Part shown: piece after piece, positions 36,601-53,465 of the stretch | Position numbering within the stretch: the first letter of the stretch is position 1 | Layout of the letters: every line of letters starts with the position of its first letter | Assembly (NCBI RefSeq): GCF_032102965.1 | Contig: NZ_CP134880.1 | Span: forward strand, 2,480,001 to 2,544,000 | Origin: Demequina capsici | Lineage (GTDB): Bacteria; Actinomycetota; Actinomycetes; Actinomycetales; Demequinaceae | Direction of reading: 5' to 3' | Length of the DNA: 64,000 nucleotides | Notes under the pieces: generated by a model | The model's database searches: none | The model's input: only the letters and a program-made list of their open reading frames with translations | Told to the model about the DNA's origin: nothing | Program-made: the position numbers and the translations under genes

Positions 36601-36605
36601 CGTGA
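30639..36605 (+). CDS. Very large secreted or surface protein with Ig-like, cadherin-like and Fn3 repeats
   Basis: A 1988-residue protein. A basic N-terminus and one hydrophobic segment (about residues 10-33) export or anchor it. Residues of about 40-400 look like a beta-propeller-type region with repeated short motifs. After PPVAEDDAFGVRAGAVVSLP (near 410) come several tandem Ig/cadherin-like modules with recurrent PxxAxDxxxVRAG starts and NDxDPxxxxL loops. Fibronectin-III-like modules fill roughly the last 450 residues, and the tail is Pro/Ser-rich. No LPxTG sorting signal is seen. Its ATG overlaps the kinase stop, so it is tied to kinase/MoxR/DUF58 expression. An adhesive or envelope-structural role is probable, not shown. 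Confidence 0.82.
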   Translation: MVAARASGRRIGPVLRLSAVAVVVASVAVAAVVSPGYDVHETDQVETSVWVTRDDGQYARVNTDLGEFETVKSVSDPSTVVQSGSRGIVFTQAYGQAWALTGATPADLVDSATTGGSGVAASIPAGTETVQTAGDTIAYLTSTGEVYLGTLPDDDGASSNPYQLDPYAGLPATDDADQATYVADAVALGDDGTVAMYSAAEGAVRTYDIDRGAFDSTVQTVPEPPAADSSVQMAVVAGRWVLSSAADLRVWIEGLSAPVSTGAASGAVLQDGPSSRADVLLADTAGLLSISLADGGVTRLVSSSGTPAAPVVVDGIAHAAWVTLTSGTLWSSDDAQTVPLTVDTSNLDETRSLALAFRSNGDRVVLTETATGMVWLVPDGTLLPLDEWNALSESDQEEGTVQVEDVVEQQPPVAEDDAFGVRAGAVVSLPLLLNDHDPNSKDVLTIVPSSISGMDPSFGDVGLVSDDQEAVIRVAATAGTASFTYTVTDGMATSEPATVTLTVMDDSTQSAPEWCGSAGCVLTWPTPQVSPGGYVAVDVLAGWVDPEGDPIVLEDATVDDPTAPITAVPTADGRVAIRHLDANAGDAVIPITVTVADARGATAQQTLELRVTSSPALVAQPTAVTVGVGETRSVSIDDIVTGGSGSYRLVDAAPSTGLSDTLSVLPSATEGTIAVSSATAGDYTATYTVEDTVTSARQTAVLRVTVDDSARALTAAPLTAFVRAGEDTTVDVLGAVSGAGQRVLMVQEASTDDPALSVSVVDQTYVRVSATTRTEAVGTLGVADIVIADGTGAAVRTQLTVILLPATHGIGPIAAPDAVTVRAGAQVDIPVLANDVTPRGERIMLHPDVVGSGAVGELAFTSGTMLRYVAPTTPGVYTVLYSTYLESDPTRLDSATVTITVLPAGANSAPRPRDQDARVLAGRSVTLTIDTAGIDPDGDVVTLAEVSQPVGGAGVATIGPSGRTIVYRAPATGVDGGQVSFTYTVRDAAGATGTATVRVGVLTGELSDVAPVTYSDNVGVELGSDAAVTVLPLTNDRDPLQGALKIASLRPNAVEGTAEYDRLESLIGEGTDLAAGVVSLLPGDVEGVQSYIYTVESQASFSTAEGMIVVDVSDSPAPDSIQVSDSIITLETRTALETDGIDVVTDHVTWATGAVSDLTLSLWDGAPAGFSVDGWRISGTLPASTTLVPFVLTGVDSSGNEAVGYGFLRIPGLDDMRVQAATGLDPIEVGEEQSIDVALRDRLAVAPSDTIEVRQDASFVVQRANATCTASGDGTITYSAGREAPWSDTCSVAVRVSGQTTWTIVPVLFTIVPKDPQAILGALSRTVAPGTSEQIDLLGQMLSWEGGRVGDVGSLQLTVTYSGSSFIVSQTGTSVTIEARANARPGTRETIQVTSPAYGGLSAPITLVVGAAVPAVPEGAHFSTQCDVSQGSCLVTVVGIAGEHDPFAGAPDAGLTLVGVGTGSSAQCSVATVSMANASQVSVTYPSGPRPTGGECAVTFTVADAQNRTGTGTLTIDVLGYPQTPSSIVTQSYTASSVTMLVNLGPAAQAHPAIDTVALYEGGTKVAAACAPAGPTTYACTVSGLVNGAPHTYTARAVNSVGESLDTSAVTTWAYDAPTVDAVTAVPVYDATRTTQQNGAVALSITADDDVAGFQIVGQAATVTRTGTVTTTQLVLPVGNRTIQVVPLSRFAPPLTGSSQGATASADVVVAGSPYFTTSTADAQAAGTTITVGSPTSVQANYSAQATSVVYAAWRSGTPACTMSPTGTAVVTGAEATSATPTLSGLVANQDYQVRACGSNGYGVTWVDTPSTVFTWVAPSAPTGTSTYAVGTTPAWSGTTASFLSFTAPTWDPKPGFTIYYSYNGGTRTTQFRLSTAATESITAVYCEDTHPNKCGAPAAVTPASSSPPTTVQVTFPTQCYTDGDNLDDLIAVTPAANGAATRSLDGTGDNYVVTFAGTFASLPSLTYAVDRCPVPTPTPDPSVSPSP

Positions 36606-36631
36606 CGCACGCACCTCCTGGAAGGACCTCC

Positions 36632-37597
36632 ATGACGATCTCACCCGATCAGGCGCAGTGGTACGCGCAGACGTTCTCGGCGCTCGCCGACAACGTCGAG
36701 CAGGCGATCCTGGGCAAGCGCCACGTCATCGAGCTGGTGCTCGCCACCCAGCTCAGCGCCGGCCACGTCCTCCTCGAGGACGTGCCAGGCACAGGCAAGA
36801 CGGCCCTCGCGCGGGCGCTGGCGAACACGGTCCAAGGATCATCGTCGCGCCTGCAGTTCACGCCGGACCTGCTGCCGGGCGACGTCACCGGCATCACGGT
36901 CTACGACCAGAAGCGCGGCGAGTTCGAGTTCCACGCGGGCCCGATCTTCGCGAACGTGGTGCTGGCCGACGAGATCAACCGTGCGAGCCCCAAGACGCAG
37001 TCCGCACTCCTGGAGGTCATGGAGGAGGGCAACGTCACCGTCGACGGCGTCACCCGCCACGTCGGAGCGCCGTTCCTGGTGATCGCCACCCAGAACCCTG
37101 TCGAGCAGGCAGGCACCTACCGGCTGCCGGAGGCCCAGCTGGACCGCTTCATGATCAGGACCTCGATCGGCTACCCGGACGAGGCCGCGACGCTGCGGAT
37201 CCTCCAGGACGTCGGCGCCGGACGCCCGGAGGTCAGCCCCGTCGTCACGCCGGAGCGGATGATGGAGATGATCGCCATCGCCCGGACGGTGTATGTGAAT
37301 CCCCTGGTATCGGACTACATCATGCGGCTCGTCGATGCCACGCGGCGCGCGTCGGAGGTGCGCCTCGGCGTGTCCGTGCGCGGGGCGATCTCGCTGTCCC
37401 GCCTGGCCATGACCTGGGCGGCCGCCCACGGCCGCACCTTCACCACCCCCGACGACGTGCGGGACCTCGCGATCCCCGCGCTGTCGCACAGGCTCATCCT
37501 CGAGCCCGAGGCGGAGTTCGACGGCGTCAGCGCGACCGACGTGATCGGCCAGGTGATCCTCGACGTGCCGCCTCCCGCCGAGAACGGAGCGGGCTGA
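36632..37597 (+). CDS. MoxR-type AAA+ ATPase
   Basis: MoxR ATPases act as chaperones for assembly or metal insertion of partner proteins and nearly always sit beside DUF58 genes, as here. The 321-residue protein has Walker A EDVPGTGKTALAR, Walker B VVLADEINRASPKTQSALLE, sensor 1 IATQNPVEQAGTYRLPEAQLDRF and the arginine in the C-terminal lid SVRGAISLSR. The ATG at 36632 has GGAAGGACC upstream. It lies 26 bp after the giant-protein gene. Confidence 0.93.
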   Translation: MTISPDQAQWYAQTFSALADNVEQAILGKRHVIELVLATQLSAGHVLLEDVPGTGKTALARALANTVQGSSSRLQFTPDLLPGDVTGITVYDQKRGEFEFHAGPIFANVVLADEINRASPKTQSALLEVMEEGNVTVDGVTRHVGAPFLVIATQNPVEQAGTYRLPEAQLDRFMIRTSIGYPDEAATLRILQDVGAGRPEVSPVVTPERMMEMIAIARTVYVNPLVSDYIMRLVDATRRASEVRLGVSVRGAISLSRLAMTWAAAHGRTFTTPDDVRDLAIPALSHRLILEPEAEFDGVSATDVIGQVILDVPPPAENGAG

Positions 37598-37602
37598 CAG
37601 AG

Positions 37603-38958
37603 GTGACCGACAGCAGCGAGCAGCGCAACCACCGCAGCACCGCGTCGTACACGCGCGGTGCGACCGTCACGCGCTACGCGACCGACCGCACCGGCCTCGC
37701 CGCCGGGGTCGAGCGTGGCCGCGACGCTCTGTCGCGCACCCTCGCGTCGATCGCGCACGGGTGGCGGACCGTCGATGCGACGGTGAGCCCCGCCGGCTGG
37801 CTCCTCGCAGCCGCCGCAGCGGCGGGCGTCGCGACCGCGCTGATGTGGGGGTGGGCCGAAGGAGCGATCGTCGCGACCGGAGCCCTGCTGCTGCTGCTCG
37901 TCTGCGTGCCCTTCCTGCTCGGCTCCCACACGTACGACGTCTCACTCGAGCTCGAGCGGGAACGCGTCGTCGCAGGGGCCGACGTGAAGGCGCAGCTCGA
38001 GGTGCGCAACCACGGCTCCAGGGTGTCGCTGCCGTCGGTGCTCGACATCCCGGTCGGCGACGGACTCGTCGAGGCGCACGTGCCGCTGCTGCGGGCGTCC
38101 GCATCCCACAGCGAGACGCTCACCGTGTCCGCCGCGCACCGGGGCATCATCTCCGTCGGCCCCATGACCATCGGGCGCGGCGACCCGCTCGGCATCCTCC
38201 GCCGCGACCACACCTGGCCGGGGACGCAGACGATCTTCGTGCATCCGGCGACCACGACGATCCCGTCGACGAGCGCGGGCCTGATCCGCGACCTTGAGGG
38301 TCAGGTGACCCGCACCATCGTCGACTCCGACCTGTCCTTCCACGCGATCCGCGACTACATGCCGGGCGACTCCCGCCGCCACGTCCACTGGAAGTCGACC
38401 GCGAAGACCGGCACGCTCATGGTCCGGCAGTACGAGGAGACGCGGCGCTCCCGGATCGCCGTGGTGCTCGACCTGGACTCCACGCGCTACGGCTCCGACG
38501 AGGAGTTCGAGATGGCGGTGTCCGTCGCCGCATCGCTCGGATCCCAGGCGGTCCGCGACGGCCGCGAGCTCATCGTGTCCGCGAGCGCGCCGCTCGCCGA
38601 GCACGAGGTCGGCAAGGTCCACTCCCTCCAGACCCTTCCCACACTGTCGGCCCGCGCGCTGCTCGACGCGATGAGCGACCTGAGCTCCAGCCCCTTCGCC
38701 ATGCCGCTGGAGCGCGTCGCGTCGATGACCTTGCAGGAGGCCCCCGAGCTGTCGCTCGTGTTCATCGCGACGGGATCCCAGCGCGGGTGGGCGGACCTCC
38801 GCAAGGCCGCCGCGGCGTTCCCCGCCGACATCCAGGTGATGGCGGTGCGAGCCGACGTCGGCGCGGAGCCGTCGCTGCGCACCGCGCGCGAGCTCCGTGT
38901 GGCGACGGTCGGCATGCTGCACGACCTCGGTCACCTGCTGTTGCGAGCGAGCGTGTGA
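37603..38958 (+). CDS. DUF58-domain membrane protein
   Basis: Partner of the MoxR ATPase. From GTG 37603 it has 451 residues: two adjacent transmembrane stretches near residues 55-105, then a beta-rich domain, then the DUF58 core HAIRDYMPGDSRRHVHWKSTAKTG around residue 250 and a von-Willebrand-A-like tail with VVLDLDSTRYGS. The start is not well supported by a Shine-Dalgarno, but only five bases separate it from the moxR stop. Its end overlaps the transglutaminase-like gene. The precise molecular role of DUF58 proteins is not known. Confidence 0.88.
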   Translation: MTDSSEQRNHRSTASYTRGATVTRYATDRTGLAAGVERGRDALSRTLASIAHGWRTVDATVSPAGWLLAAAAAAGVATALMWGWAEGAIVATGALLLLLVCVPFLLGSHTYDVSLELERERVVAGADVKAQLEVRNHGSRVSLPSVLDIPVGDGLVEAHVPLLRASASHSETLTVSAAHRGIISVGPMTIGRGDPLGILRRDHTWPGTQTIFVHPATTTIPSTSAGLIRDLEGQVTRTIVDSDLSFHAIRDYMPGDSRRHVHWKSTAKTGTLMVRQYEETRRSRIAVVLDLDSTRYGSDEEFEMAVSVAASLGSQAVRDGRELIVSASAPLAEHEVGKVHSLQTLPTLSARALLDAMSDLSSSPFAMPLERVASMTLQEAPELSLVFIATGSQRGWADLRKAAAAFPADIQVMAVRADVGAEPSLRTARELRVATVGMLHDLGHLLLRASV

Positions 38959-41409
38959 TGCCGCGCGGGAACCCGAGGCAGCTGGCCCTGACGCTCGCCG
39001 TGCTCACCGGGAGCGTCGCGCTCGCCGTGTGGTCGGCCTGGCCCATCTACGGGACCAGCAGGGCGGTCATCGTGGCTGCCGTCGGCCTGGCGGTCGGCGC
39101 AGGCGCGGCTCTGCTCGCACGCGCGCGGTCCTGGTCCCCCTGGACCAGCGCCGCGCTCGCATTCCTGGGGTTCCTGGTCGTCGTGGTGCCAGCCGCCGTG
39201 CCGTCCGCGCTCGGCTCGCCCGCGCGCATCGCCTCGGGCCTGCGCGACGCTGTGGCGGCGGTCGTGCTCGACTGGAAGCGCCTTCTCACGATCGCGATCC
39301 CGGTGGACGGCTACCAGACGCTGCTCGTCCCGTTCCTCGCCCTCGTCGTGCTCTGCTCGTGGCTGGCGCTCACCGTGTCGTTCGTGCGCGGCCGCGCGTC
39401 ATCGCTCGCAGCGGTGCCCATGGTCGCGATGGTCGCATTCGGCGCGGTCTTCGGCTCGAGCGACGCCGCACCCCCGATCCACGTCGGCCCCCTCGAGGTC
39501 CCGGCGCCCACGCAGGTGCTCATCGGCGGCCTCACCCTCGCGCTGGTGTCGACATGGCTGATCGCCCGCGCGCGCATCGACCGGGCGGACGCGCTGCGGA
39601 TCGCACGCTCCCAGACCGCGACGGTGCGCAGGGCGGGCACCTCCCTGGCGCTCGCGGCGCGGCGTCGCCTGGCCGGGGCCGGCCTCGTCGCGGCTGCGCT
39701 CGTCGGCGCCGTGCTGCTGGCACCGGCGACCGCTGCGCTCGGCGACCGGCACGCCCTGCGCGAGGACGTGCTGCCGCCGGAGGTCATCGCTGCGCAGCCG
39801 AGCCCCCTGACCACCTACCGCGGCTGGTTCGCCGACGGCAGCTTCGATGCGGTGCTGCTCACGGTGTCGGGTGCTGTCGAGAACCAGCGGCTGCGGCTCA
39901 CGACCCTCGACGAGTACGACGGGCAGACGTTCCACGTCGCGAGCGACACCGCGCGCTTCGCACGTCAGCCGGGGACGCAGTCGCCTGACATCACGGTCAC
40001 CATCGGCCCCGCGTTCACCGGCGTGTGGGTCCCGTTGACGTCGGCGACGGGCGGCGCCCCCACCTTCCTCGGAACCAGGGCCGATGCGCTGACGGACGCG
40101 TACTACGCGGACCCGGCCCTCGACACGTCGCTCATCGCGCTCGATGGGGCGAGTGAGGGAGTCGGGCTCACCGCGGGCGACTCCCTCGAGATCGAGGCGA
40201 CCCCCGTGACCGACGACGCGGCGTTCGCCGCAGCGTCCGGCGGTGACGCGACCGTGTCCGGCGACGACTACCCGGCGCTCGCCGCGTGGGTGGACCAGCA
40301 GGGCCTCGGCCGCACCGGTGCGGACCTGGAGGAACTCGTCGCTCGGATGAGGGAACGGGGCTACCTGAGCCACGCCGCGCGCGCGGACGACGCCACAGCC
40401 TGGATCGCGGACCTCTCGGCGAAGGCGGCCTACACCTTCGAGCCTGTCCGCGCCGGGCACACGTCGGCGAAGGTGGAGACGCTCTTCCAGACGCTGCTCG
40501 ACCAGGAGCTGCGTGCCGGCGCCGGCGCGGATGCCTCAGTGCTGGTGTCCGCTGTCGGCGACGATGAGCAGTTCTCGGCCGCCGCCGCCGTCCTTGCGCG
40601 CTACCTAGGCTTCGAGTCCCGGGTGGTCGTCGGCGTGCGCCTGGGCGAGGCCGATCCCGCCGACGGCGTGCCTGCATGCGACTCGACCTGCACCGGCGCC
40701 AACGTGACCGCTTGGGTCGAGGTCCGCTCCGCGGCGGGCGAGTGGGTGCCGCTGGACGTCACCCCGCAGTTCCAGGAGAACCCCACGCGCATCACCCAGG
40801 GCGAGAGCATGCCCAAGAACGCGACCCAGGTCGATCCGCCGTCGTCCGAGGTCATCGAGCCGCCCACCGTCCAGCGCGACGAGGCATCGAACGCGGCACC
40901 TGAGGATCAGAGCACCGATCCGGGCGTCGCCAAGGCCCTTGCGATCGTGGTCACCGTCGTCACCGCCGCGCTCGGTGCGGTGCTGCTGCTCGCACCGCTG
41001 CTCGTCCTCCCGTTGGCCAAGCGGCTGCGTCGCCGGCGGCGCCGCCACCATCCGGTGGCCGAGGTGGCGATGGTGGGCGCGTGGGAGGAGCTCGTCGACG
41101 CGTACGTCGACATGGGCGTGGAGGTCCCCGCACGGCTGACGCGCGGCGAGCTCGCGGACCTGCTCGGGCGCGACGCCGCGGCCGTGGTCGCCACGATGGT
41201 GGACCACGCCGTGTTCGCGGAGCATCCACCCGCTCGCTCGGCCGGCGACGCGGTCTGGGACCTTGTCGACGTCGAACGACGGACGCTCGCCCACGAGCAC
41301 TCGATCTGGCGTCGACTCGGTGCGTCCATGACCCCCGCGTCGTTCGCGCGCCGCGCCTCACGTGCACTCCCCCGCACGCCCGCGCTGTCCCACCCCGGAA
41401 GGAGGACCC

Positions 41410-41423
<14 letters not shown>
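38958..41423 (+). CDS. Transglutaminase-like membrane protein, catalytic residues replaced
   Basis: An 821-residue protein with about six N-terminal transmembrane segments and a large extracellular part, then one more membrane helix near residue 665 and a cytoplasmic tail. The extracellular part contains a transglutaminase-core domain, recognisable from GDDEQFSAAAAVLARYLGF, ESRVVVGVRLG and NVTAWVEV, with WVPLDVTP. The catalytic Cys position (normally in GxCEQF) is Asp and the His before AWVEV is Thr; only the Asp of LDVTP remains. It is therefore probably a binding or structural version of the domain rather than an enzyme. It overlaps the DUF58 stop at its ATG and the next gene at its end. 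Confidence 0.85.
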
Positions 41424-42608
<1,185 letters not shown>

Positions 42609-42609
<1 letters not shown>

Positions 42610-43424
42610 TGACAGCCCTGACCATCGGCTCCGTGAGCCTCAACGTCGCAGCTGTGACCGACGTCGGCCTGGTGCGCGCACAGAACGAGGACGCATTCAT
42701 GGCCGACGGCCCGGCATTCGTCGTGGCCGACGGCATGGGCGGCTACGAGGCCGGCGACCGTGCGAGCGCGGCGGTCATCGCGGCGTTCAAGGATCGGCTC
42801 AGCAGTACCGCGTTCGGCACGTTCGACGAGGTGAACGCCGCGCTGCTGGACGCCGACGATCGCGTCGCCGTGGTCGCCGCGGGCACCACGATCGGTGCGG
42901 GCAGCACCGCGACCGGCGCCGTGCTCACCGACCATCAGGGTCGCCCGCACTGGCTGGTGTTCAACGTCGGCGACTCACGGGTCTACCGTCATCTGGGCAC
43001 GCATCTGCAGCAGCTGACCACGGATCATTCGCTCGGGCGAGAGCTCGTCGCCGCGGGCGAGCTCTCCGAGGCGGACCTCGCGACCTTCCCCCAGCGGAAC
43101 GTGATCACCCGCGCGATCGGAGCGGACGACAGCCTCGCCGACAGCTGGCTGGTGCCGGTCGTCAACGGGGAGCGCTTGATGATGTGCTCCGACGGGCTGC
43201 ACGGCGAGGTGGACGACGAGACGATCCGCGCCGTGCTCACCATGACCGGACGGCCGGAGGATGCTGCGCAACGTCTCGTGGCGCTCGCCAAGGAGCACGG
43301 CGGCCGCGACAACATCACCGTCGTCGTGATCGATGTGCTTGCCGGTGCTGACGATCTGCTCTCCGAGCACACGTCCCATGTGGGCCTGGACACGACAGCG
43401 GACACGGTGGTGAAGCACCGATGA
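42609..43424 (+). CDS. PP2C-family Ser/Thr protein phosphatase
   Basis: Metal-dependent phosphatase, the expected antagonist of the kinase encoded at 29521. The 271-residue protein has all PP2C motifs: DVGLVRAQNEDAF, VVADGMGGYEAGDRAS, NVGDSRVYRH, QRNVITRAIG, MMCSDGLHGEV and GGRDNITVVVID. It has no membrane segment, unlike PstP. Its ATG overlaps the FHA-protein stop (TGATG) and its stop overlaps the next gene as ATGA. Confidence 0.94.
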
Positions 43425-43873
43425 CTGAGGACGAGCACACGGTGAAGGTCGATCGCCCGCAGGCGGGTGCCGCGGATCCAGCCGACCACACGCTCGTGGT
43501 GCGAAGGGCGCGCCCCAAGCCTGCCGCGGACGATGCGACCCTCGCCGTCGCGCGCAAGCCGAGCCTGCTGGAGGAGCGTGTGGCTGGTCGTCGGCGGGGC
43601 ATCGCTCCCCCACCGGCGCCGGTGCTGCCCGAGTCGGCGATCGAGGCCGTCGGGCCTGGCGCAGTCGACGTCTACTGGCCGCGGCCGGTGCCCCCTGCTC
43701 CGGTCGCGCCGACCCCGACGGACGACGAGCCGCGCGAGCGCACCGACGGCCGGGCGATCCCGTCGGTCAACCTCCGGGGTCAGCGAGGCGCCCGTCTGGT
43801 GCTCGCGCTGTTCGCCGTGGCCTGCGTCGCATCGCTGGGCGGCCTTGCCCTCCTCGCGTCGTTGATCGTCTGA
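43421..43873 (+). CDS. Small single-pass membrane protein of the kinase operon
   Basis: A 150-residue protein I cannot assign to a family. The first 120 residues are polar and Pro/Arg-rich, with two similar phrases (DEHTVKV and DHTLVVRR, DDATLAVARK) that each contain a Thr flanked by acidic and basic residues, possible kinase sites. One transmembrane helix (LVLALFAVACVASLGGLALLASLIV) ends the protein. It begins within the PP2C stop (ATGA), so it is surely co-expressed with it, and is the last gene of the operon. Confidence 0.72.
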   Translation: MTEDEHTVKVDRPQAGAADPADHTLVVRRARPKPAADDATLAVARKPSLLEERVAGRRRGIAPPPAPVLPESAIEAVGPGAVDVYWPRPVPPAPVAPTPTDDEPRERTDGRAIPSVNLRGQRGARLVLALFAVACVASLGGLALLASLIV

Positions 43874-43915
43874 CCACGAGCCACTCGGACGGCGGCCGTC
43901 AGCGGTCCGCGAGGA

Positions 43916-44005
43916 TCACCAGCGCAGCCGGTGCAGCGCCCACGCGGTGAGGCCGGAGCACAGGACGATGGACGCTCCCGCCCACCACGCCATGAAAGTT
44001 CCCAT
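43916..44005 (-). CDS. 29-residue membrane peptide
   Basis: The frame codes for MGTFMAWWAGASIVLCSGLT followed by AWALHRLRW. One hydrophobic helix occupies most of it and the C-terminus is basic. The ATG at 44005 is preceded by AAGGAGGTG at ideal distance, one of the best Shine-Dalgarno sequences in the window, which is the main reason to call it. It is convergent with the kinase operon and divergent from the S8 protease. Such peptides often are small subunits of transporters or oxidases; I do not recognise the family. Confidence 0.6.
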   Translation of the reverse strand: MGTFMAWWAGASIVLCSGLTAWALHRLRW

Positions 44006-44150
44006 GTCGGCACCTCCTTCCGTCGACCGACGCCGTCGCGCCTCCTATCGGCGTTGTCGGCACGCGTGTCAGCCTTCGCAAGGCGGATGAATGAAAGTTC
44101 ACACCCGCCGCACGAGGGCGGTCGCCGCCCGCCTGAGCTTCGCGGGGAGC

Positions 44151-44180
44151 GTTGTCACGCGCTCGGCCCGCCGCTAACGT
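44151..44180 (+). promoter_or_regulatory. Sigma-70-type promoter upstream of the S8 protease
   Basis: TTGTCA (44151-44156) and TAACGT (44175-44180) are 18 bp apart. The start of transcription would fall at about 44187, which is itself the G of a GTG opening a 41-codon frame. The protease start lies 122 nt further downstream. Confidence 0.58.
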
Positions 44181-44186
44181 GTGGAG

Positions 44187-44312
44187 GTGACGGGGTCCAA
44201 GGGGGGCCTGGGACTCGCGCCGGGGTATACCAGCGGAGACGTCCGACTACCGTCGAGGGGGCGAAGGAGTCCGGACGTGGCGCGCTGTGCCGACCCGCGG
44301 GTGGAGTCGTGA
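44187..44312 (+). CDS. Possible leaderless leader ORF coupled to the S8 protease
   Basis: The GTG at 44187 stands six bases after the -10 TAACGT, and opens a frame of 41 codons (MTGSKGGLGLAPGYTSGDVR and so on) rich in Gly, Arg and Pro. Its TGA at 44310-44312 overlaps the protease GTG at 44309 as GTGA, the arrangement used for translational coupling elsewhere in this window. The peptide has no similarity I recognise and could be only a translated leader that delivers ribosomes to the protease start. Confidence 0.3.
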   Translation: MTGSKGGLGLAPGYTSGDVRLPSRGRRSPDVARCADPRVES

Positions 44313-45688
44313 ACGTCGTGCGGCGCGCTCGCGCTGCGGCGACACCGCTGCTGCTCGCATGCTGGTCCCAGTGGGCGGCTGCGCCGCCCGCGACGGCGGA
44401 GGCCGCCGACGGGCAGTGGTACCTCGACGACCTCCACATCGCGGACCTGCACTCCCAGGGCATCGACGGCTCGGGCGTCGTGATCGCAGTCATCGACGAC
44501 GCGATCAACACCGAGGTGCCGACACTCGGAAACGTCCGTCAGGTGCGCGGAGAGTCGTTCTGCGCCGACAGCGACGGCGCCTCGCTGCGGGCCCGCAGCG
44601 ACGACCCGGCCCGGGCCCTTCACGGCACCACCATGGTCTCCCTCATCGCCGGCGACGGCACGGGCGATGCCGACCAGGCCGGCATACAGGGCATCGCGCC
44701 AGGCGCCGTGATCCTGTTCTACTCGGCGCGCGGCGCCGACGCCGGCTGCTATGACCGCTTCGGGACCGGGGACGCCTCCAGTGATGCGGTGGCGGCGGCC
44801 ATCACGGCGGCTGCGGCGAGCAGCGCCGACATCATCGTCGTCGCGCCCTCGGTGACCACCAACCCCGAGCAGGCGTTGATCGACGCGTACGTCGCCGACG
44901 CGATCGTGCTCGCACCCGCCGCAGGAGCGGACGACGCCACGCACGCCTTCCCCGCGGCCAGCAACGGAGTCGTCACCGTCGGCGCATACGGACCCGATGG
45001 GCAGGTCTCCCCCGCGTCCGGCGGTGCCGCCACCGACGTCGTCGCCCCGGGGCTCCACCTGCTCGCGCAGGGTGACGCGTCAGGTTGGGAGGATCTCAGC
45101 ATCGTCGACGACGCGTCGTATGCCGCCGCGGTCCTCGCGGGCGAGCTCGCACTCGCCATCGAAGCGCATCCCGAGGCCAGCCATGGACAGATCCTGCAGT
45201 CGATGCTTGCGTCCACGTCGTCGGGCGTGCAGCGGGGCCGCAACGGCGACGCGGGGTATGGCGTGGTCAGCCTGGCGGCCATGCGCGCGGACGACCCGCA
45301 TCAGTACACGAGCACGAATCCCTTCCTCGGTGCGAGCTCCGCGAACGGCCCCACGCAAGAGAGGGTCGCGAGCGCGATCCTCGAGGCCCAGTGGGAGGCC
45401 GAGCACCCAGCGCCGACGGCGCCCACCGTCTCCGCGTCGCCGGCGTCCCCCACCGCACCTGCCGCGAGCCGCGACGTGACCGATGACTGGGACGAGCATC
45501 CGCCTGAGTCGGCTCTGTTCTCGTTGATCATGGTGGGTGTGCCGCTGCTGTCCGTGCTACTGGTCCTTGTCGGCGCGCTGGCCCTGCTGAGTCTGCTCGT
45601 CTATGGCACCGGGAGCCTGGTGAAACGCCGACGCGGACGCCGCGAGGCGGACCCCACGGCGGGGCAGGCCGACAGCCAGGACACCTAG
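44309..45688 (+). CDS. Mycosin-like S8 subtilase, membrane-anchored
   Basis: Subtilisin-family protease of the type associated with type VII secretion (MycP). From GTG 44309 it has 459 residues: an N-terminal signal peptide, the Asp in VIAVIDDAIN, the His in ALHGTTMVSLIAGDG and the Ser in VDDASYAAAVLAGE, so the triad is present although the usual GTSxAAP is altered to DASYAAA. A Pro/Ala-rich linker is followed by one transmembrane helix (LIMVGVPLLSVLLVLVGALALL) and a basic cytoplasmic tail. GTG 44318 is an alternative start. It lies downstream of the kinase/MoxR operon; no EccB, EccC or WXG100 genes are in the window. Confidence 0.87.
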   Translation: MNVVRRARAAATPLLLACWSQWAAAPPATAEAADGQWYLDDLHIADLHSQGIDGSGVVIAVIDDAINTEVPTLGNVRQVRGESFCADSDGASLRARSDDPARALHGTTMVSLIAGDGTGDADQAGIQGIAPGAVILFYSARGADAGCYDRFGTGDASSDAVAAAITAAAASSADIIVVAPSVTTNPEQALIDAYVADAIVLAPAAGADDATHAFPAASNGVVTVGAYGPDGQVSPASGGAATDVVAPGLHLLAQGDASGWEDLSIVDDASYAAAVLAGELALAIEAHPEASHGQILQSMLASTSSGVQRGRNGDAGYGVVSLAAMRADDPHQYTSTNPFLGASSANGPTQERVASAILEAQWEAEHPAPTAPTVSASPASPTAPAASRDVTDDWDEHPPESALFSLIMVGVPLLSVLLVLVGALALLSLLVYGTGSLVKRRRGRREADPTAGQADSQDT

Positions 45689-45734
45689 CGCGCGCACCGG
45701 GAGGCGGCGATCAAGCCGGCCACCCCGTACGCAC

Positions 45735-45768
45735 GAGGGCCCGGCCACCTTGCGGTGACCGGGCCCTC
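45735..45768. terminator. Bidirectional terminator between S8 protease and rpoC
   Basis: GAGGGCCCGG (45735-45744) pairs with CCGGGCCCTC (45759-45768), and the inner CACC/GGTG extends the stem around a TTGC loop. The two convergent genes end on either side. No long T-run is present in either direction, as is common at high GC. Confidence 0.75.
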
Positions 45769-45782
45769 GACGCGGGTTGCGA

Positions 45783-49658
<3,876 letters not shown>

Positions 49659-49682
49659 TGTCTATTCCTTACCTCTCGAAAG

Positions 49683-53162
<3,480 letters not shown>

Positions 53163-53302
53163 GGACGGGTCCTTCCCTGTGGTGATCGTGCGTGTACACG
53201 TCGTCCAGCCACAGCTCCACCGGACCCCGGGGCGTTTCCGTCAGGTGACGGGCGCACGCCGGGTAGGCATCTGAGGGCAGGGCAAAAGACAGCGCGGTCG
53301 CT

Positions 53303-53331
53303 AGACTAACGCGGAAACGAGCGATTGTCCA
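53303..53331 (-). promoter_or_regulatory. Promoter of rpoBC in the rplL-rpoB gap
   Basis: On the minus strand TGGACA (53326-53331) and TAGTCT (53303-53308) are separated by 17 bp. The leader would be about 134 nt long. Together with the hairpin at 53466-53501, it makes rpoBC partly independent of rplJL. The rest of this 360-bp gap shows no gene. Confidence 0.62.
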
Positions 53332-53465
53332 CCTCGCTCGGACCTGCGTCAAGAGTGGCGCGCGGTTCGGTTGAGAAATGTGATCCGTGGCCCCATCGTG
53401 TGGACACACCGATGAAGGGCCCAGGAAGAGCGGGCGACGCGCGTCAGCACGCCCGCCGAACGACG

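Noticed and set aside
36500..36605. LPxTG-type cell-wall sorting signal at the end of the giant protein
   Set aside because: The C-terminus is Pro/Thr/Ser-rich and ends in SVSPSP, with no LPxTG, no following hydrophobic helix and no basic tail.
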